DNA from: Sphingobacterium kitahiroshimense
GTDB taxonomy: Bacteria > Bacteroidota > Bacteroidia > Sphingobacteriales > Sphingobacteriaceae
NCBI RefSeq assembly: GCF_025961315.1
Contig: NZ_JAOQNK010000001.1
Location: 5,332,001 to 5,396,000 of the forward strand
Direction of reading: 5' to 3'
Length of the DNA stretch: 64,000 nt
This document shows positions 35,089 to 44,002 of the stretch, piece after piece. The notes beneath the pieces were generated by a model. The model did no database searches. It saw only the letters and a list, made by a program, of their open reading frames with translations, and was not told the origin of the DNA. Both the position numbers and the translations under genes were made by a program. Position 1 is the stretch's first letter. Each line of letters begins with the position of its first letter.

Positions 35089-36450
35089 ATGAAAATTCTT
35101 AAATATAGCTATATATGGACTTTGGCCGTGACGTTTACACTGTCCTCATGCGAGAAATTTTTGGAAATAGATCCTCGGATTTCTACCTCTGATCAGGTGA
35201 CAATCAATGATGAAAATTCTGCACACACTGCCGTTAGAGGGATATACAATCAGTTGCAGTCAGACGGATATTACGGGTATACATTTCAGACTATCGGTTT
35301 TTTCTCCGGCGATAATATTGAATATACAGGAAGCCAGATTGTGAACCAATCTTTAACCAATCACAGTGTAAGAGCAGATTTACCCGCTTTAGCCACAGCA
35401 TGGACTGCGATATACAATACGATCAACCGTGCGAATAATGTGATTGCTAAAGTACCGGCCCTATCGGTTACTCCAACTTTTACAGATGCGGTAAGAAATC
35501 AACTGGTCGGAGAAGCCTATTTTCTTCGGGCATTGTCTTACTTTGATCTAGGTAGAACCTGGGGTGGGGTACAGCTTGTCTTAGTCCCAACATCTTCTTC
35601 CAGCAATCTAGAGAATTTAAAAAGATCTTCTTTAGCAGATACCTACCGGCAAGTACTGGCAGATTTGATAAAAGCAGAAGAACTTTTACCCAATAGTACC
35701 AATCGTATCCGTGCAACCCGTAGAACAGTTTGGGCACTTCGCGCACGCTACCATCTATATCGGGAGGAATGGAAAGAAGCAATTACTTATGCCAGCAAAT
35801 TAATTGATGATAAAAGTAATTATAATCTTTTAACACCTTACTCTTCATTTTTTGCAGACAATGCTTCAGGAACAAATGAATCCATATTGGAATTATATTA
35901 TACAACCAATGTCGTTAATACCCAGGCTTATCAATGGCAACCCAGTACAAAGGGAGGTGTTGGCTGGATCCGACCTTCAATGGGAATTGTTAATTTATTA
36001 AATAATAAATCGATCGCGGGAACGCGTCAATCTTTAATTTCTAAAGTAGTATTAAATGGTGTGGACAATTGGTTCGGCAATCTCTATTATAGAACTAATG
36101 GAACAGATCCAGCATATCTGATCCGAATAGCTGAACTATACTTGATCCGTGCGGAGGCATATGCGCAGGATAATGATATTGCCAAATCTCTTGCAGACTT
36201 AAATGTAATCAGAAAACGTGCCGATATTCAGGAACTTAATATAGCTGATAAAGCAACATTATTATTAGCCATAGAACAGGAGAACCGGATTGAGTTTGCA
36301 TTTGAAAATCATCGCTGGTATGACCTAGTGCGCACAAGACGTGCAAAAACAGTTCTTGGAATAGATGAAGATTTTCGACTTCTTTTACCAATTCCGTATG
36401 CGCAGATTCTGATCGATAAAAATCTAGAACAAAATCCTCAATATAAATAA
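35089..36450 (+). CDS. SusD/RagB-family lipoprotein (sulfur-linked operon)
   Basis: 453 residues, shorter than the SusD at 29318. The signal ends TFTLSSCEKFL, with the lipid Cys near residue 21. Family features are LVGEAYFLRALSYFDLGRTW followed by GGVQLV, LRARYHLYREEWKEAITYA, LIRIAELYLIRAEAYAQ and the C-terminal RIEFAFENHRWYDLVRTRRA. It partners the SusC encoded 24 bases upstream as the surface substrate-binding lid. The next gene starts 8 bases downstream, so it lies firmly within the operon. Confidence 0.92.
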   Translation: MKILKYSYIWTLAVTFTLSSCEKFLEIDPRISTSDQVTINDENSAHTAVRGIYNQLQSDGYYGYTFQTIGFFSGDNIEYTGSQIVNQSLTNHSVRADLPALATAWTAIYNTINRANNVIAKVPALSVTPTFTDAVRNQLVGEAYFLRALSYFDLGRTWGGVQLVLVPTSSSSNLENLKRSSLADTYRQVLADLIKAEELLPNSTNRIRATRRTVWALRARYHLYREEWKEAITYASKLIDDKSNYNLLTPYSSFFADNASGTNESILELYYTTNVVNTQAYQWQPSTKGGVGWIRPSMGIVNLLNNKSIAGTRQSLISKVVLNGVDNWFGNLYYRTNGTDPAYLIRIAELYLIRAEAYAQDNDIAKSLADLNVIRKRADIQELNIADKATLLLAIEQENRIEFAFENHRWYDLVRTRRAKTVLGIDEDFRLLLPIPYAQILIDKNLEQNPQYK

Positions 36451-36458
36451 ATATTTTT

Positions 36459-37790
36459 ATGGAAATAGCTATTTCAACTAAAAAATGGAGTTCAGCTGAG
36501 AGTTTCTCCATCCGGCTTTTATTTATCTTTTTTATTATTTTGACACTCCCATATGATGTTCATTTGTATCACGCTCTTCGGCACTTCAGCTTTGAATCTG
36601 CATATCAGCTAGCGACTTTCAGAACATCGTTTATAGCTGAAAGCGATTATGTGGGGAATCATTTTGAGGGATTGTACAATTGGCTCATAGCTTTAATTAT
36701 TGCTTTTTTTGGTGCTGTTATATGGACTAAAAAGCGGAAGAGTCAAGAACATGAGCTCTACTATTGGCTTAGGGTACTTTTACGTTATCGTTTGGCTTTT
36801 GCCATTATTGCTTCAGGAATAGTTAAGCTGGTACCGGTTCAGTTTCCAGCTCCAACGCTTAGTGATTATAATACCGAATACGGCGATTTTTTATTATGGA
36901 AGATTTATTACTTAAGTACTGCAATCACTAAAGCTGGGTATGTTCCGGGCATAGGAGTTTTAGAGATAACTGCGGGTGTACTCTTGGTATTCCGAAAAAC
37001 AGTAGCAGTAGGGGCAGGTGTGTTAATTGCTCTTTTAGCCAATATTGTCATTGTCAATTTTGTGTATGAATTGGGAGAACAGGTGTATAGTCTATTCCTA
37101 TTATTAATTGCCATTACCTTATTTTCCTATGATTTACCACGTTTTTTTAATGCAGTATTTCGGCAGGTGAAAACACAGCCAGAGATTGTTAATCCGCTAG
37201 TTTCACAGCCTCTCAAAAAACTAAGGGTACTATTCAAAGGTGGGTTTTTACTATTTTTTATACTTTTTGGATTTTTGACCTACAGCTCCTGGAAAAGTAG
37301 TAATTACCCATACCCAAAGGAATCTGGAATAGCGCATATCCGAGGTTTATACAACGTGGATAAGTTTGTTCTTAATTCAGATACATTAGCCTACTCCCTG
37401 ACCGACAGTAGTCGGTGGCAAAATGTGGTGTTTGAATCTTGGAATACTTTTAGTATAAAACGAAAATCAGATATCAAAGCAGATCTTCATAAACCTCGTA
37501 TTATTTGGCAAGCTGATTCACTTCGCAATTTTGAAAATATCGGAAATGGTGGTCGGGAATTTTACCGTTATACCTTTGCTCAGACTCCAGATGGACGGTA
37601 TCAGGTCCGTGCAATAAATAAGAGAAATGCAATACAATCATTTCAATTTGAATTGCAAAAGAGTGGTGAAAATGTGTTATTGCTGTCAGGGAAGAATGAA
37701 CAAGGAGAGTCCCTACAGGTTAAATTGCGCAAGGTTAATAAAGAATACCTCTTAGACAAAGGCCGTAGAAAGCCAATTTCCATTTATTAA
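36459..37790 (+). CDS. DoxX/MauE-like membrane protein 1
   Basis: 443 residues. The first 260 residues hold about seven hydrophobic helices with a DoxX/MauE-like core (YYWLRVLLRYRLAFAIIASG, VLEITAGVLLVFRKTVAVGA, VIVNFVYELGEQVYS). After a final helix (FLLFFILFGFLTYSSW) comes an extracytoplasmic domain of about 150 residues. DoxD, a member of this superfamily, is the quinone-reducing subunit of thiosulfate:quinone oxidoreductase, and MauE-like proteins handle disulfides. With rhodanese and persulfide dioxygenase genes next door, passing electrons from a sulfur compound to quinone is a reasonable guess. No cysteine pair is visible in the membrane part, so a disulfide role is less likely. Confidence 0.65.
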   Translation: MEIAISTKKWSSAESFSIRLLFIFFIILTLPYDVHLYHALRHFSFESAYQLATFRTSFIAESDYVGNHFEGLYNWLIALIIAFFGAVIWTKKRKSQEHELYYWLRVLLRYRLAFAIIASGIVKLVPVQFPAPTLSDYNTEYGDFLLWKIYYLSTAITKAGYVPGIGVLEITAGVLLVFRKTVAVGAGVLIALLANIVIVNFVYELGEQVYSLFLLLIAITLFSYDLPRFFNAVFRQVKTQPEIVNPLVSQPLKKLRVLFKGGFLLFFILFGFLTYSSWKSSNYPYPKESGIAHIRGLYNVDKFVLNSDTLAYSLTDSSRWQNVVFESWNTFSIKRKSDIKADLHKPRIIWQADSLRNFENIGNGGREFYRYTFAQTPDGRYQVRAINKRNAIQSFQFELQKSGENVLLLSGKNEQGESLQVKLRKVNKEYLLDKGRRKPISIY

Positions 37791-37801
37791 ATTATTTCAC
37801 A

Positions 37802-39271
37802 ATGTCAGCTATAAAAAATATGTATCCGGAGAGAAGTTCTATATATCGTGCTTGGTCAACTTGGGAGAAAATAAGTTTTAGATTTGCTTTTATTTTTTTT
37901 ATACTACTGGTAGTTCCCATTCAATTTTCCTGGTATAAAAAGTTATTTGAAGATTTTTCATTTTATGGACTATTGGCGAATGTCTCCGGTTTCAGACCGG
38001 AATTTATAGAGATTTCGTCAGAAAGTGGTAAGTGGGGAATAGATTCTTATGCCACCTGGGCTATTGCGGTAATTATTTCTGCTATTGGAACCGCAATCTG
38101 GACTTGGTTAGCTAGTAGGCGCCAACGCTTGTCATACAATCAACTTTATTATTGGCTTAGAGTACTGGTTCGCTATCGTATCGGTCTAGGATTGATTGCA
38201 TTCGGTTTTATTAAATTTTATCCGATGCAGATGCCTTTTCCTTCAATTGCAAACCTGCATACCGATCTGGGCGATTACGCACCTTTTAAATTATATTGGC
38301 AGTCCGTAGGAGTTTCTGTTTGGTATCAGATATTCTTAGGTTTCTTAGAAATAGGAGCGGGTACATTGATGTTTTTTAGAGCCACGACGGCCATTGGAGC
38401 TATTATCAATGCAGGTGTATTATATAATATTGCCCATGCTAATTTTGCCTATGACGGGGCTGTTCATGTCTATAGTTCTTACTTTGTATTGTTATCCTTG
38501 TTTTTATTGATCCTGTATATTCCAGATTTATATCGGTTGTTTATCAAAAAAGAAGCAATTACGCCACAGTATTATCGTATAAAGTTGGACAGTAGGACTA
38601 AAAGGCGTGGATATTATCTTGCTAAAGCACTTTTTATTTTGGTATTTGTCTTTGTGTATGGTGCTTACCGCTATGATTTTCATTATTATCAGGGGCGATT
38701 AAAAGAACCCGTTATTCCAGGACTTTCCAAGGCAGTAGGCCATTATAGGGTTAGCCAATTTATCTTAAATGGTGATACCTTAACCTATTCACCTTATGAT
38801 TCAGTGCGTTGGCATGATGCCGTATTTGAACGGTACTCAACACTGGTGTATAAAGTTAATAAAAAACAACCTATAGATCTAAGAAATGGAACTCCCCATA
38901 AGACAGATCTTTTTAAAGATTATGAGTTTACTGGCCGTGCCGGAGGTAGAGTATATCTATATTATGAAATTGATTCTTTGGAGAATGCGATTTATGTCGT
39001 CAATAAAGGAAGGAAGTTTAATGAAAACTTCGAAAAGGAAAATAAAAAAGAAAATGAAGTTAATCTCAAAAAACTTTATCAAACAGCAATCCGTGATAGT
39101 ATTGGTATTCTCAAATGGAAATATGAAAGACCTTCCACAGAACAGATTGTGCTATCCGGTCAAGATGTGAGTTTTGATTCTATTAAAGTCGTTTTAGATA
39201 GAATTCCAGAGCAACCTTTACTTGGAAGAGGCTGGTTTTCAGAAAATAAAAAATATACTTATGTACAATAA
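37802..39271 (+). CDS. DoxX/MauE-like membrane protein 2 (paralogue)
   Basis: 489 residues, clearly homologous to the preceding gene: YYWLRVLVRYRIGLGLIAFG, PMQMPFPSIANLHTDLGDY and GFLEIGAGTLMFFRATTAIG align with YYWLRVLLRYRLAFAIIASG, PVQFPAPTLSDYNTEYGDF and GVLEITAGVLLVFRKTVAVG. Both then carry a similar soluble C-terminal part with the pattern VxxFxLNxDTLxYSxxDSxRW. It begins 11 bases after its paralogue, so tandem duplication followed by divergence is likely, perhaps forming a heterodimer. The last residues overlap the start of the rhodanese gene. Confidence 0.65.
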   Translation: MSAIKNMYPERSSIYRAWSTWEKISFRFAFIFFILLVVPIQFSWYKKLFEDFSFYGLLANVSGFRPEFIEISSESGKWGIDSYATWAIAVIISAIGTAIWTWLASRRQRLSYNQLYYWLRVLVRYRIGLGLIAFGFIKFYPMQMPFPSIANLHTDLGDYAPFKLYWQSVGVSVWYQIFLGFLEIGAGTLMFFRATTAIGAIINAGVLYNIAHANFAYDGAVHVYSSYFVLLSLFLLILYIPDLYRLFIKKEAITPQYYRIKLDSRTKRRGYYLAKALFILVFVFVYGAYRYDFHYYQGRLKEPVIPGLSKAVGHYRVSQFILNGDTLTYSPYDSVRWHDAVFERYSTLVYKVNKKQPIDLRNGTPHKTDLFKDYEFTGRAGGRVYLYYEIDSLENAIYVVNKGRKFNENFEKENKKENEVNLKKLYQTAIRDSIGILKWKYERPSTEQIVLSGQDVSFDSIKVVLDRIPEQPLLGRGWFSENKKYTYVQ

Positions 39272-39659
39272 ATTAATCGTTTTATTTGTCTTGGTACTGA
39301 TAGCATGTTCTGGTGTCAATGCGCAATCGTATGAAAATCTTACCGTGACAAAATTTGAGAAAGGGATCTCTGGAAAGCGGCATCAGCTCGTTGATGTGCG
39401 GACTCCAAAAGAATATGCCTTAGGGCATCTTGAAGCAGCGTCCCTGGCCGATTGGAAAGATTCGACAGTATTTGTTGCTCAAATTGGGGTTTTAGATAAA
39501 TCAAGACCTGTTTACATTTATTGTCGATCTGGCAACCGAAGTAGTAAGGCTGCATCATGGCTTATTGAGCATGGTTTTAAAAAAGTATACAATCTTCAGG
39601 ATGGGATAATCGGCTGGGAACAGTCAGGAAGAAAAATAGTTAAAGCAGATGATAAATAG
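39261..39659 (+). CDS. Rhodanese-like sulfurtransferase lipoprotein
   Basis: 132 residues from the ATG at 39261, which overlaps the previous gene by 11 bases; the longer reading from 39222 runs inside that gene. LFVLVLIACSG is a lipoprotein signal (Cys16), so the enzyme is exported and membrane-anchored. The rhodanese domain has QLVDVRTPKEYALGHLEAA and the active-site loop VYIYCRSGNRSSKAA with Cys88. It should carry persulfide sulfur between a donor and an acceptor such as sulfite or a thiol, in the periplasm. Confidence 0.87.
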   Translation: MYNKLIVLFVLVLIACSGVNAQSYENLTVTKFEKGISGKRHQLVDVRTPKEYALGHLEAASLADWKDSTVFVAQIGVLDKSRPVYIYCRSGNRSSKAASWLIEHGFKKVYNLQDGIIGWEQSGRKIVKADDK

Positions 39660-41064
39660 AAGAAGTTTTCTCACGCAAAGCCTACTACTAGCTGGGACAG
39701 GGATATGGGCACAGACAAAAAAAGTAAACGATAGACAAATTATATATCAATTTTTTGATTCAGGTTTAGCACATTTCTCCTACGCCGTCTTAGTAGATAA
39801 AAAAATTATTTTAATAGATCCTGCACGTGATGCAGGATCTTATTATACTTTTGCCAAAGAGCATGGGGCAACGATCATTGGTGTCATAGAAACTCACCCG
39901 CATGCTGATTTTGTCAGTTCCCATCTCGAGATCGCTAATTATACCAAGGCGAAGATTTATATTAGTAAATTACAGAAAGCAAGTTTTGAGTTTGAGCCTT
40001 TCGATACAGGGAACACTATTAGATTAAGTCCATCTATTAGTTTAAAAGCGCTCTCTACACCTGGACATTCTCCAGATAGTATTTCTGTTGTATTAGAAAA
40101 AGACAAAGAGCCACATGCTGTTTTTACGGGCGACTCCTTATTGTTTGGCTCCGTAGGCAGGCCAGATTTACGAACATATTCAGGCGAATTTACTACTCAG
40201 CGTGAGCAATTGGCAAAGCAGCAGTTTCATACGATGCATGATATCTTCGCACTATTTCCCGATAAAACCCTTGTCTATCCTGCACATGGGGCAGGCTCTC
40301 ACTGTGGTAATGCTATTCGCAATGTGAAGGAAAGTACAATTAGGGAAGAGAAACGAACCAACCCTGCTTTCACTTGGCTCGATGAGGATGAATTTGTAAG
40401 ACAACTGTTGCTCGATCAGCCTGATATTCCCCAATATTTCCCTTATAATGTAGAACTCAATAAATTAGGGGCGAATGAGTTGCATAAAGCATTGTCAGCT
40501 GTTCCAATACTTGACAATAATTATTGGGAAGAAAGTGCGCTTTTTATTGATACTCGTCCTTCTTCAGCTTTTAGAATAGCGCACAGGAAGGGAGCACTAA
40601 ATATTCCAGATGCTGATAAATTCGAGACTTGGTTAGGCACTTTAATTGCCCCTCGCCAGGGATTCTATGTTGTGGTTTCAGAGGTGTCAAAAATCAAGCC
40701 TATGCTACTGAAAACCGCAAAGATCGGATATGAAGTATTTGTTAAGGGTATATTTGTCTATAATCAAAACAGCGCAGATTTAAGTATAGATGATTTTGAT
40801 TCGGACCTCCTTAGGGCTAATCAAGACCGATATACCATTATTGATGTTAGAACTGAAAAAGAAGCAAAGGATAAATATTTCGATAAGGTGATTAATATTC
40901 CACTTTCCGAGTTAACGGAGCGTTTGCAAGAGATTCCTGATGGAAAAACGGTACTTGTACACTGTGCTTCTGGCTATCGCTCAGGAATAGCGGCAAGTTT
41001 AATTTTGCGTTTACGACCTGAGCTAAATATTATGGATATTTCCAATGCGATTACTAAATTTTAA
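39649..41064 (+). CDS. Tat-exported CstB-like persulfide dioxygenase-rhodanese fusion
   Basis: 471 residues. NRRSFLTQSLLLAGTG fits a twin-arginine signal, implying folded, metal-loaded export. Residues of about 28-230 are a metallo-beta-lactamase fold of the persulfide dioxygenase type: ETHPHADFVSSH (His83, His85, Asp87), TPGHSPDS (His140), FTGDSLLFGSVGRPDL (Asp162) and PAHGAGS (His213). A first rhodanese-like domain (ALFIDTRPSSAFRIAHRKGA) lacks a catalytic Cys; the second has VLVHCASGYRSG with Cys439. The order PDO, pseudo-rhodanese, rhodanese is that of CstB, which oxidises persulfide and makes thiosulfate. CstB is cytosolic; the export signal here is the unusual part. It overlaps the rhodanese gene by 11 bases. 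Confidence 0.85.
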   Translation: MINRRSFLTQSLLLAGTGIWAQTKKVNDRQIIYQFFDSGLAHFSYAVLVDKKIILIDPARDAGSYYTFAKEHGATIIGVIETHPHADFVSSHLEIANYTKAKIYISKLQKASFEFEPFDTGNTIRLSPSISLKALSTPGHSPDSISVVLEKDKEPHAVFTGDSLLFGSVGRPDLRTYSGEFTTQREQLAKQQFHTMHDIFALFPDKTLVYPAHGAGSHCGNAIRNVKESTIREEKRTNPAFTWLDEDEFVRQLLLDQPDIPQYFPYNVELNKLGANELHKALSAVPILDNNYWEESALFIDTRPSSAFRIAHRKGALNIPDADKFETWLGTLIAPRQGFYVVVSEVSKIKPMLLKTAKIGYEVFVKGIFVYNQNSADLSIDDFDSDLLRANQDRYTIIDVRTEKEAKDKYFDKVINIPLSELTERLQEIPDGKTVLVHCASGYRSGIAASLILRLRPELNIMDISNAITKF

Positions 41065-41078
41065 CATTATCTTCGATT

Positions 41079-42509
41079 ATGTCTAAAGCATATGATGTTA
41101 TTATAGTCGGTTCAGGACCTAATGGAATTGCCGCAGGTATTACATTACAGAAAGCAGGATTGTCTACGCTCATCATTGAAGGTCGTGATACTGTTGGAGG
41201 AGGCATGCGTACGGCCGATTTGATTGAACCGGGATATCGACATGATATCTGTTCTGCTATCCATCCAATGGCTTTGGCTTCTCCGTTTTTTACCGCTTTG
41301 GATTTGAGTGCGCACGGACTGGAATTTATTTTTACTAATTACCAGGCTGCTCATCCCTTTGATGATGGTTCTTCGGCATTTTTAAGTCGCTCTATTTCAG
41401 AAACTGCCGAGGGATTAGGTTTGGACAGAAAGGTGTACCGCGATTTGATTGACCCTATTGTTTCCGAGTGGGATTATATCGCTTCTGCAACAATGGGTCC
41501 TTTTGAATTTCCGAAACGCCCCCTTCTATTGGCTAAATTTGGACTGCAGGCTTTAAAACCAGCGGCTACAATGGTCAATAAATTCAAGGAAACTCATACA
41601 AGAGGATTATGGGCAGGTATGTCTGCGCATGCCATTCAGCCATTTACGAATATAGCTTCTTCAGCAATAGGGTTGATATTAAGTGCTGTTGGACATAAAT
41701 ATGGATGGCCTATTCCTAAGGGCGGATCACAGGCTATTGCCGATGCATTAGTTTCCTTGTACACTTCCTTAGGAGGCGAATTAAAACTTAATTATTTTGT
41801 AAAAAATATTGATGAGCTGGCACCGTATAATACCGTTATGTTTGACCTAACACCGAAGCAGATCTTAAAAATAGCAGGACATAGATTGTCAGCTGCCTAC
41901 AAAAAAAAGCTAGAATCTTATCGTTACGGCATGGGGGTTTTTAAAATGGATTTTATTATTGATGGAGAAATTCCGTTTTTAGATGAGCGATGTGGAGATG
42001 CTGCTACTGTTCACTTAGGTAATACTTATGAAGAAATAGCTGCTGCTGAATCACTGACATCAAAAGGCGGATATCCCGAAAAACCATTTGTAATGCTCGC
42101 TCAGCAAAGTAAATTCGATAACAGCCGAGCACCTGCCGGTAAAAATGCTGTTTGGGCTTACTGTCATGTACCTAATGGTTCGACCAGAGATGTTTCGGTT
42201 GCAGTTGAAAATCAGATTGAACGCTTTGCACCGGGATTCAAAGAACGAATCACTGCAAAAAGTACAATGAATACAGCACAATTGGAAGCCTACAACCCAA
42301 ACTATATTGGAGGAGATATTAATGGTGGTATTATAGATATCCGGCAATTATTTACCAGACCAACGGTACAGTTAAGACCCTATAGAACATCCAATCAACA
42401 GATTTATATTTGTTCATCTTCTACTCCTCCAGGGGGAGGAGTACACGGTATGTGTGGTTATCATGCCGCTAAAACAGTACTAAAAGATCGCTTCAATATT
42501 TTATTATAA
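41079..42509 (+). CDS. FAD/NAD(P)-binding oxidoreductase (phytoene-desaturase/PYROXD2-like)
   Basis: 476 residues. The N-terminus AYDVIIVGSGPNGIAAGITL is a Rossmann dinucleotide-binding motif with the acidic end LIIEGRDTVGGGMRT. The middle contains HDICSAIHPMALASPFF, and the end SSTPPGGGVHGMCGYHAAKT is the second FAD contact typical of the amine-oxidase/carotenoid-desaturase-like group. The redox substrate is unknown. As the last gene of the sulfur operon (14 bases after the CstB-like gene) it could oxidise the imported compound or its carbon product. There is no signal peptide, so it is cytoplasmic. Confidence 0.85.
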   Translation: MSKAYDVIIVGSGPNGIAAGITLQKAGLSTLIIEGRDTVGGGMRTADLIEPGYRHDICSAIHPMALASPFFTALDLSAHGLEFIFTNYQAAHPFDDGSSAFLSRSISETAEGLGLDRKVYRDLIDPIVSEWDYIASATMGPFEFPKRPLLLAKFGLQALKPAATMVNKFKETHTRGLWAGMSAHAIQPFTNIASSAIGLILSAVGHKYGWPIPKGGSQAIADALVSLYTSLGGELKLNYFVKNIDELAPYNTVMFDLTPKQILKIAGHRLSAAYKKKLESYRYGMGVFKMDFIIDGEIPFLDERCGDAATVHLGNTYEEIAAAESLTSKGGYPEKPFVMLAQQSKFDNSRAPAGKNAVWAYCHVPNGSTRDVSVAVENQIERFAPGFKERITAKSTMNTAQLEAYNPNYIGGDINGGIIDIRQLFTRPTVQLRPYRTSNQQIYICSSSTPPGGGVHGMCGYHAAKTVLKDRFNILL

Positions 42510-42823
42510 AGGTATTTTTGTATGATGTTGTACATCATTGCGAAAATCGTAATTAAGTGCATCACTTCATGATTTAATAGAATGGCTCATTAATCGTTAT
42601 TATTATAGTTACTTTTCATTTTGAAAGCTAGATTTTTATTGTGTTTAACTCAGACATCTATACTTATTAATTCATCTGCGTAGATATCTTTGTGATGGAT
42701 TTTTAATTTACCAGGTGTTTTTATATATATAAAGAAAAAATGTTCATTATCTAATTGATTATTGTAATAACTGAAAGTGTTGGTAAAACTTGGACTTTAA
42801 ATTCGATATTACGTTCTACTAAA
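42510..42823. other. Spacer between convergent genes
   Basis: 314 AT-rich bases; no clear terminator, gene or repeat is seen. Confidence 0.4.
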
Positions 42824-43327
42824 TTACTTGCCAAGTACTACGATCTTGATTTCATTACCTGGTTCGAGACCACTAATACCTCCTCCAGTGTATTTGACTG
42901 TGTATTTTCCCGGTTTTATGGAATAGTTTTTTGCTAGATTAAATACAGTACTCACGCTATCATGAGGAGGTACTTGAATATAACTTTCCTCAGGAGGCGG
43001 CATCATCCGTTTGGCCATAGGGCCTGTAAATCCGGCTTCGTTCCCTTGAACATCTATAATTTCCATGTATTTACCTAAAAAGGGTTCAAAAGGTGTTTCC
43101 CATTTACAAAAATGCTGCATCGTATCTGAGTGGTTTGCCACAGTGAAGGATAATATCACAGAATCGGTGGTTAAATTGTTAGAATAGGCTCTCAAATGTG
43201 TTGCCAGTTTGGGAATTACTGTAAGAGTTTGTTTTGTTTTACTTGCAGAGCTTACTGTTTTTTGATTTCGGCAACCTGTAAACATTATAATTCCTACACC
43301 AATTATTAAAGAGAATTGACGAAGCAT
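42824..43327 (-). CDS. Lipoprotein with M35-type N-terminal/IPI-like immunoglobulin domain
   Basis: 167 residues. The signal ends GIIMFTGCRNQ (lipid Cys near 19). The mature part is a beta sandwich: DSVILSFTVANHSDTMQHF, CKWETPFEPFLGKYMEI, GPMAKRMMPPPEESYIQVPP and YSIKPGKYTVKYTG. The GPMAKR segment and the PGKYTVKY ending resemble the non-catalytic domain preceding M35 peptidyl-Lys metalloendopeptidases; no protease domain is attached here. A protease-inhibitor-like or substrate-binding role is possible. It lies 19 bases after the next lipoprotein gene, forming a two-gene unit. Confidence 0.65.
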   Translation of the reverse strand: MLRQFSLIIGVGIIMFTGCRNQKTVSSASKTKQTLTVIPKLATHLRAYSNNLTTDSVILSFTVANHSDTMQHFCKWETPFEPFLGKYMEIIDVQGNEAGFTGPMAKRMMPPPEESYIQVPPHDSVSTVFNLAKNYSIKPGKYTVKYTGGGISGLEPGNEIKIVVLGK

Positions 43328-43346
43328 ATTTTTGAGCTTTGGTAGT

Positions 43347-43649
43347 TTATTTGAATGAAATTTCCGATACTTCTATTAATTCAGGACCACCCTCAATTGG
43401 ATAACCTAAAACTTTTTTACCTTTTAGAGTGACTGATTTATTAACAAAGTCATCTAACTTGACGCGAGAGCTTTGCAATGCATAGGTTTTATTTTCCGAA
43501 TTTATCTTATGTGTTCCATATTGAAAAGTAGTCATTCCTAGCGGAGTTATTTCTCCTGTTAGAACTATTGTACTCATACCACCAGTCTTTTTCATTGTGC
43601 AACCTGAAAGTAAGCCTACGAGCATGGATAATATCACGATCTTTTTCAT
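43347..43649 (-). CDS. Small lipoprotein
   Basis: 100 residues: signal KKIVILSMLVGLLSGCTMKK with the lipid Cys at residue 17, then a compact beta-rich domain (TIVLTGEITPLGMTTFQYGT, VNKSVTLKGKKVLGYPIEGG). The pattern LTGEIxxxxxxxxxYGTHxI suggests a small OB-like fold. Function is unknown. It is first in a two-gene unit with the IPI-like lipoprotein. Confidence 0.68.
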   Translation of the reverse strand: MKKIVILSMLVGLLSGCTMKKTGGMSTIVLTGEITPLGMTTFQYGTHKINSENKTYALQSSRVKLDDFVNKSVTLKGKKVLGYPIEGGPELIEVSEISFK

Positions 43650-44002
43650 ACTTAAATAAACGCAGAAAAACGAAGTAATGCTACAATTTCAATAATTAAA
43701 ATGTTGAGGTCTAATACTGGAAAAATTCTATTATAATCTTTCTATGATTACTATTTATAAATCGTTATTCATTAATAATTTCTCCGATTTAAAGTTTTAT
43801 AAGGTATTCATTTTAGTAATTCTTTATGAATGATTTAGAATATTATTGATTCTTCAAAACAACGTTTTCGTGATTTATGCAATCGTTTGTTTCGTGCTTT
43901 TATTTTGTCAAATTTAAATAAAGAATCACTTTTATAGTAAACTAGAAGGTAACCAAAACCTATTATAGTTGTGAAATATTATAAACTTAAATTAAATTAT
44001 CG
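43650..44002. other. Divergent intergenic region
   Basis: About 350 AT-rich bases between a lipoprotein gene (-) and the metallopeptidase gene (+). I see no strong promoter match or repeat. Confidence 0.35.
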
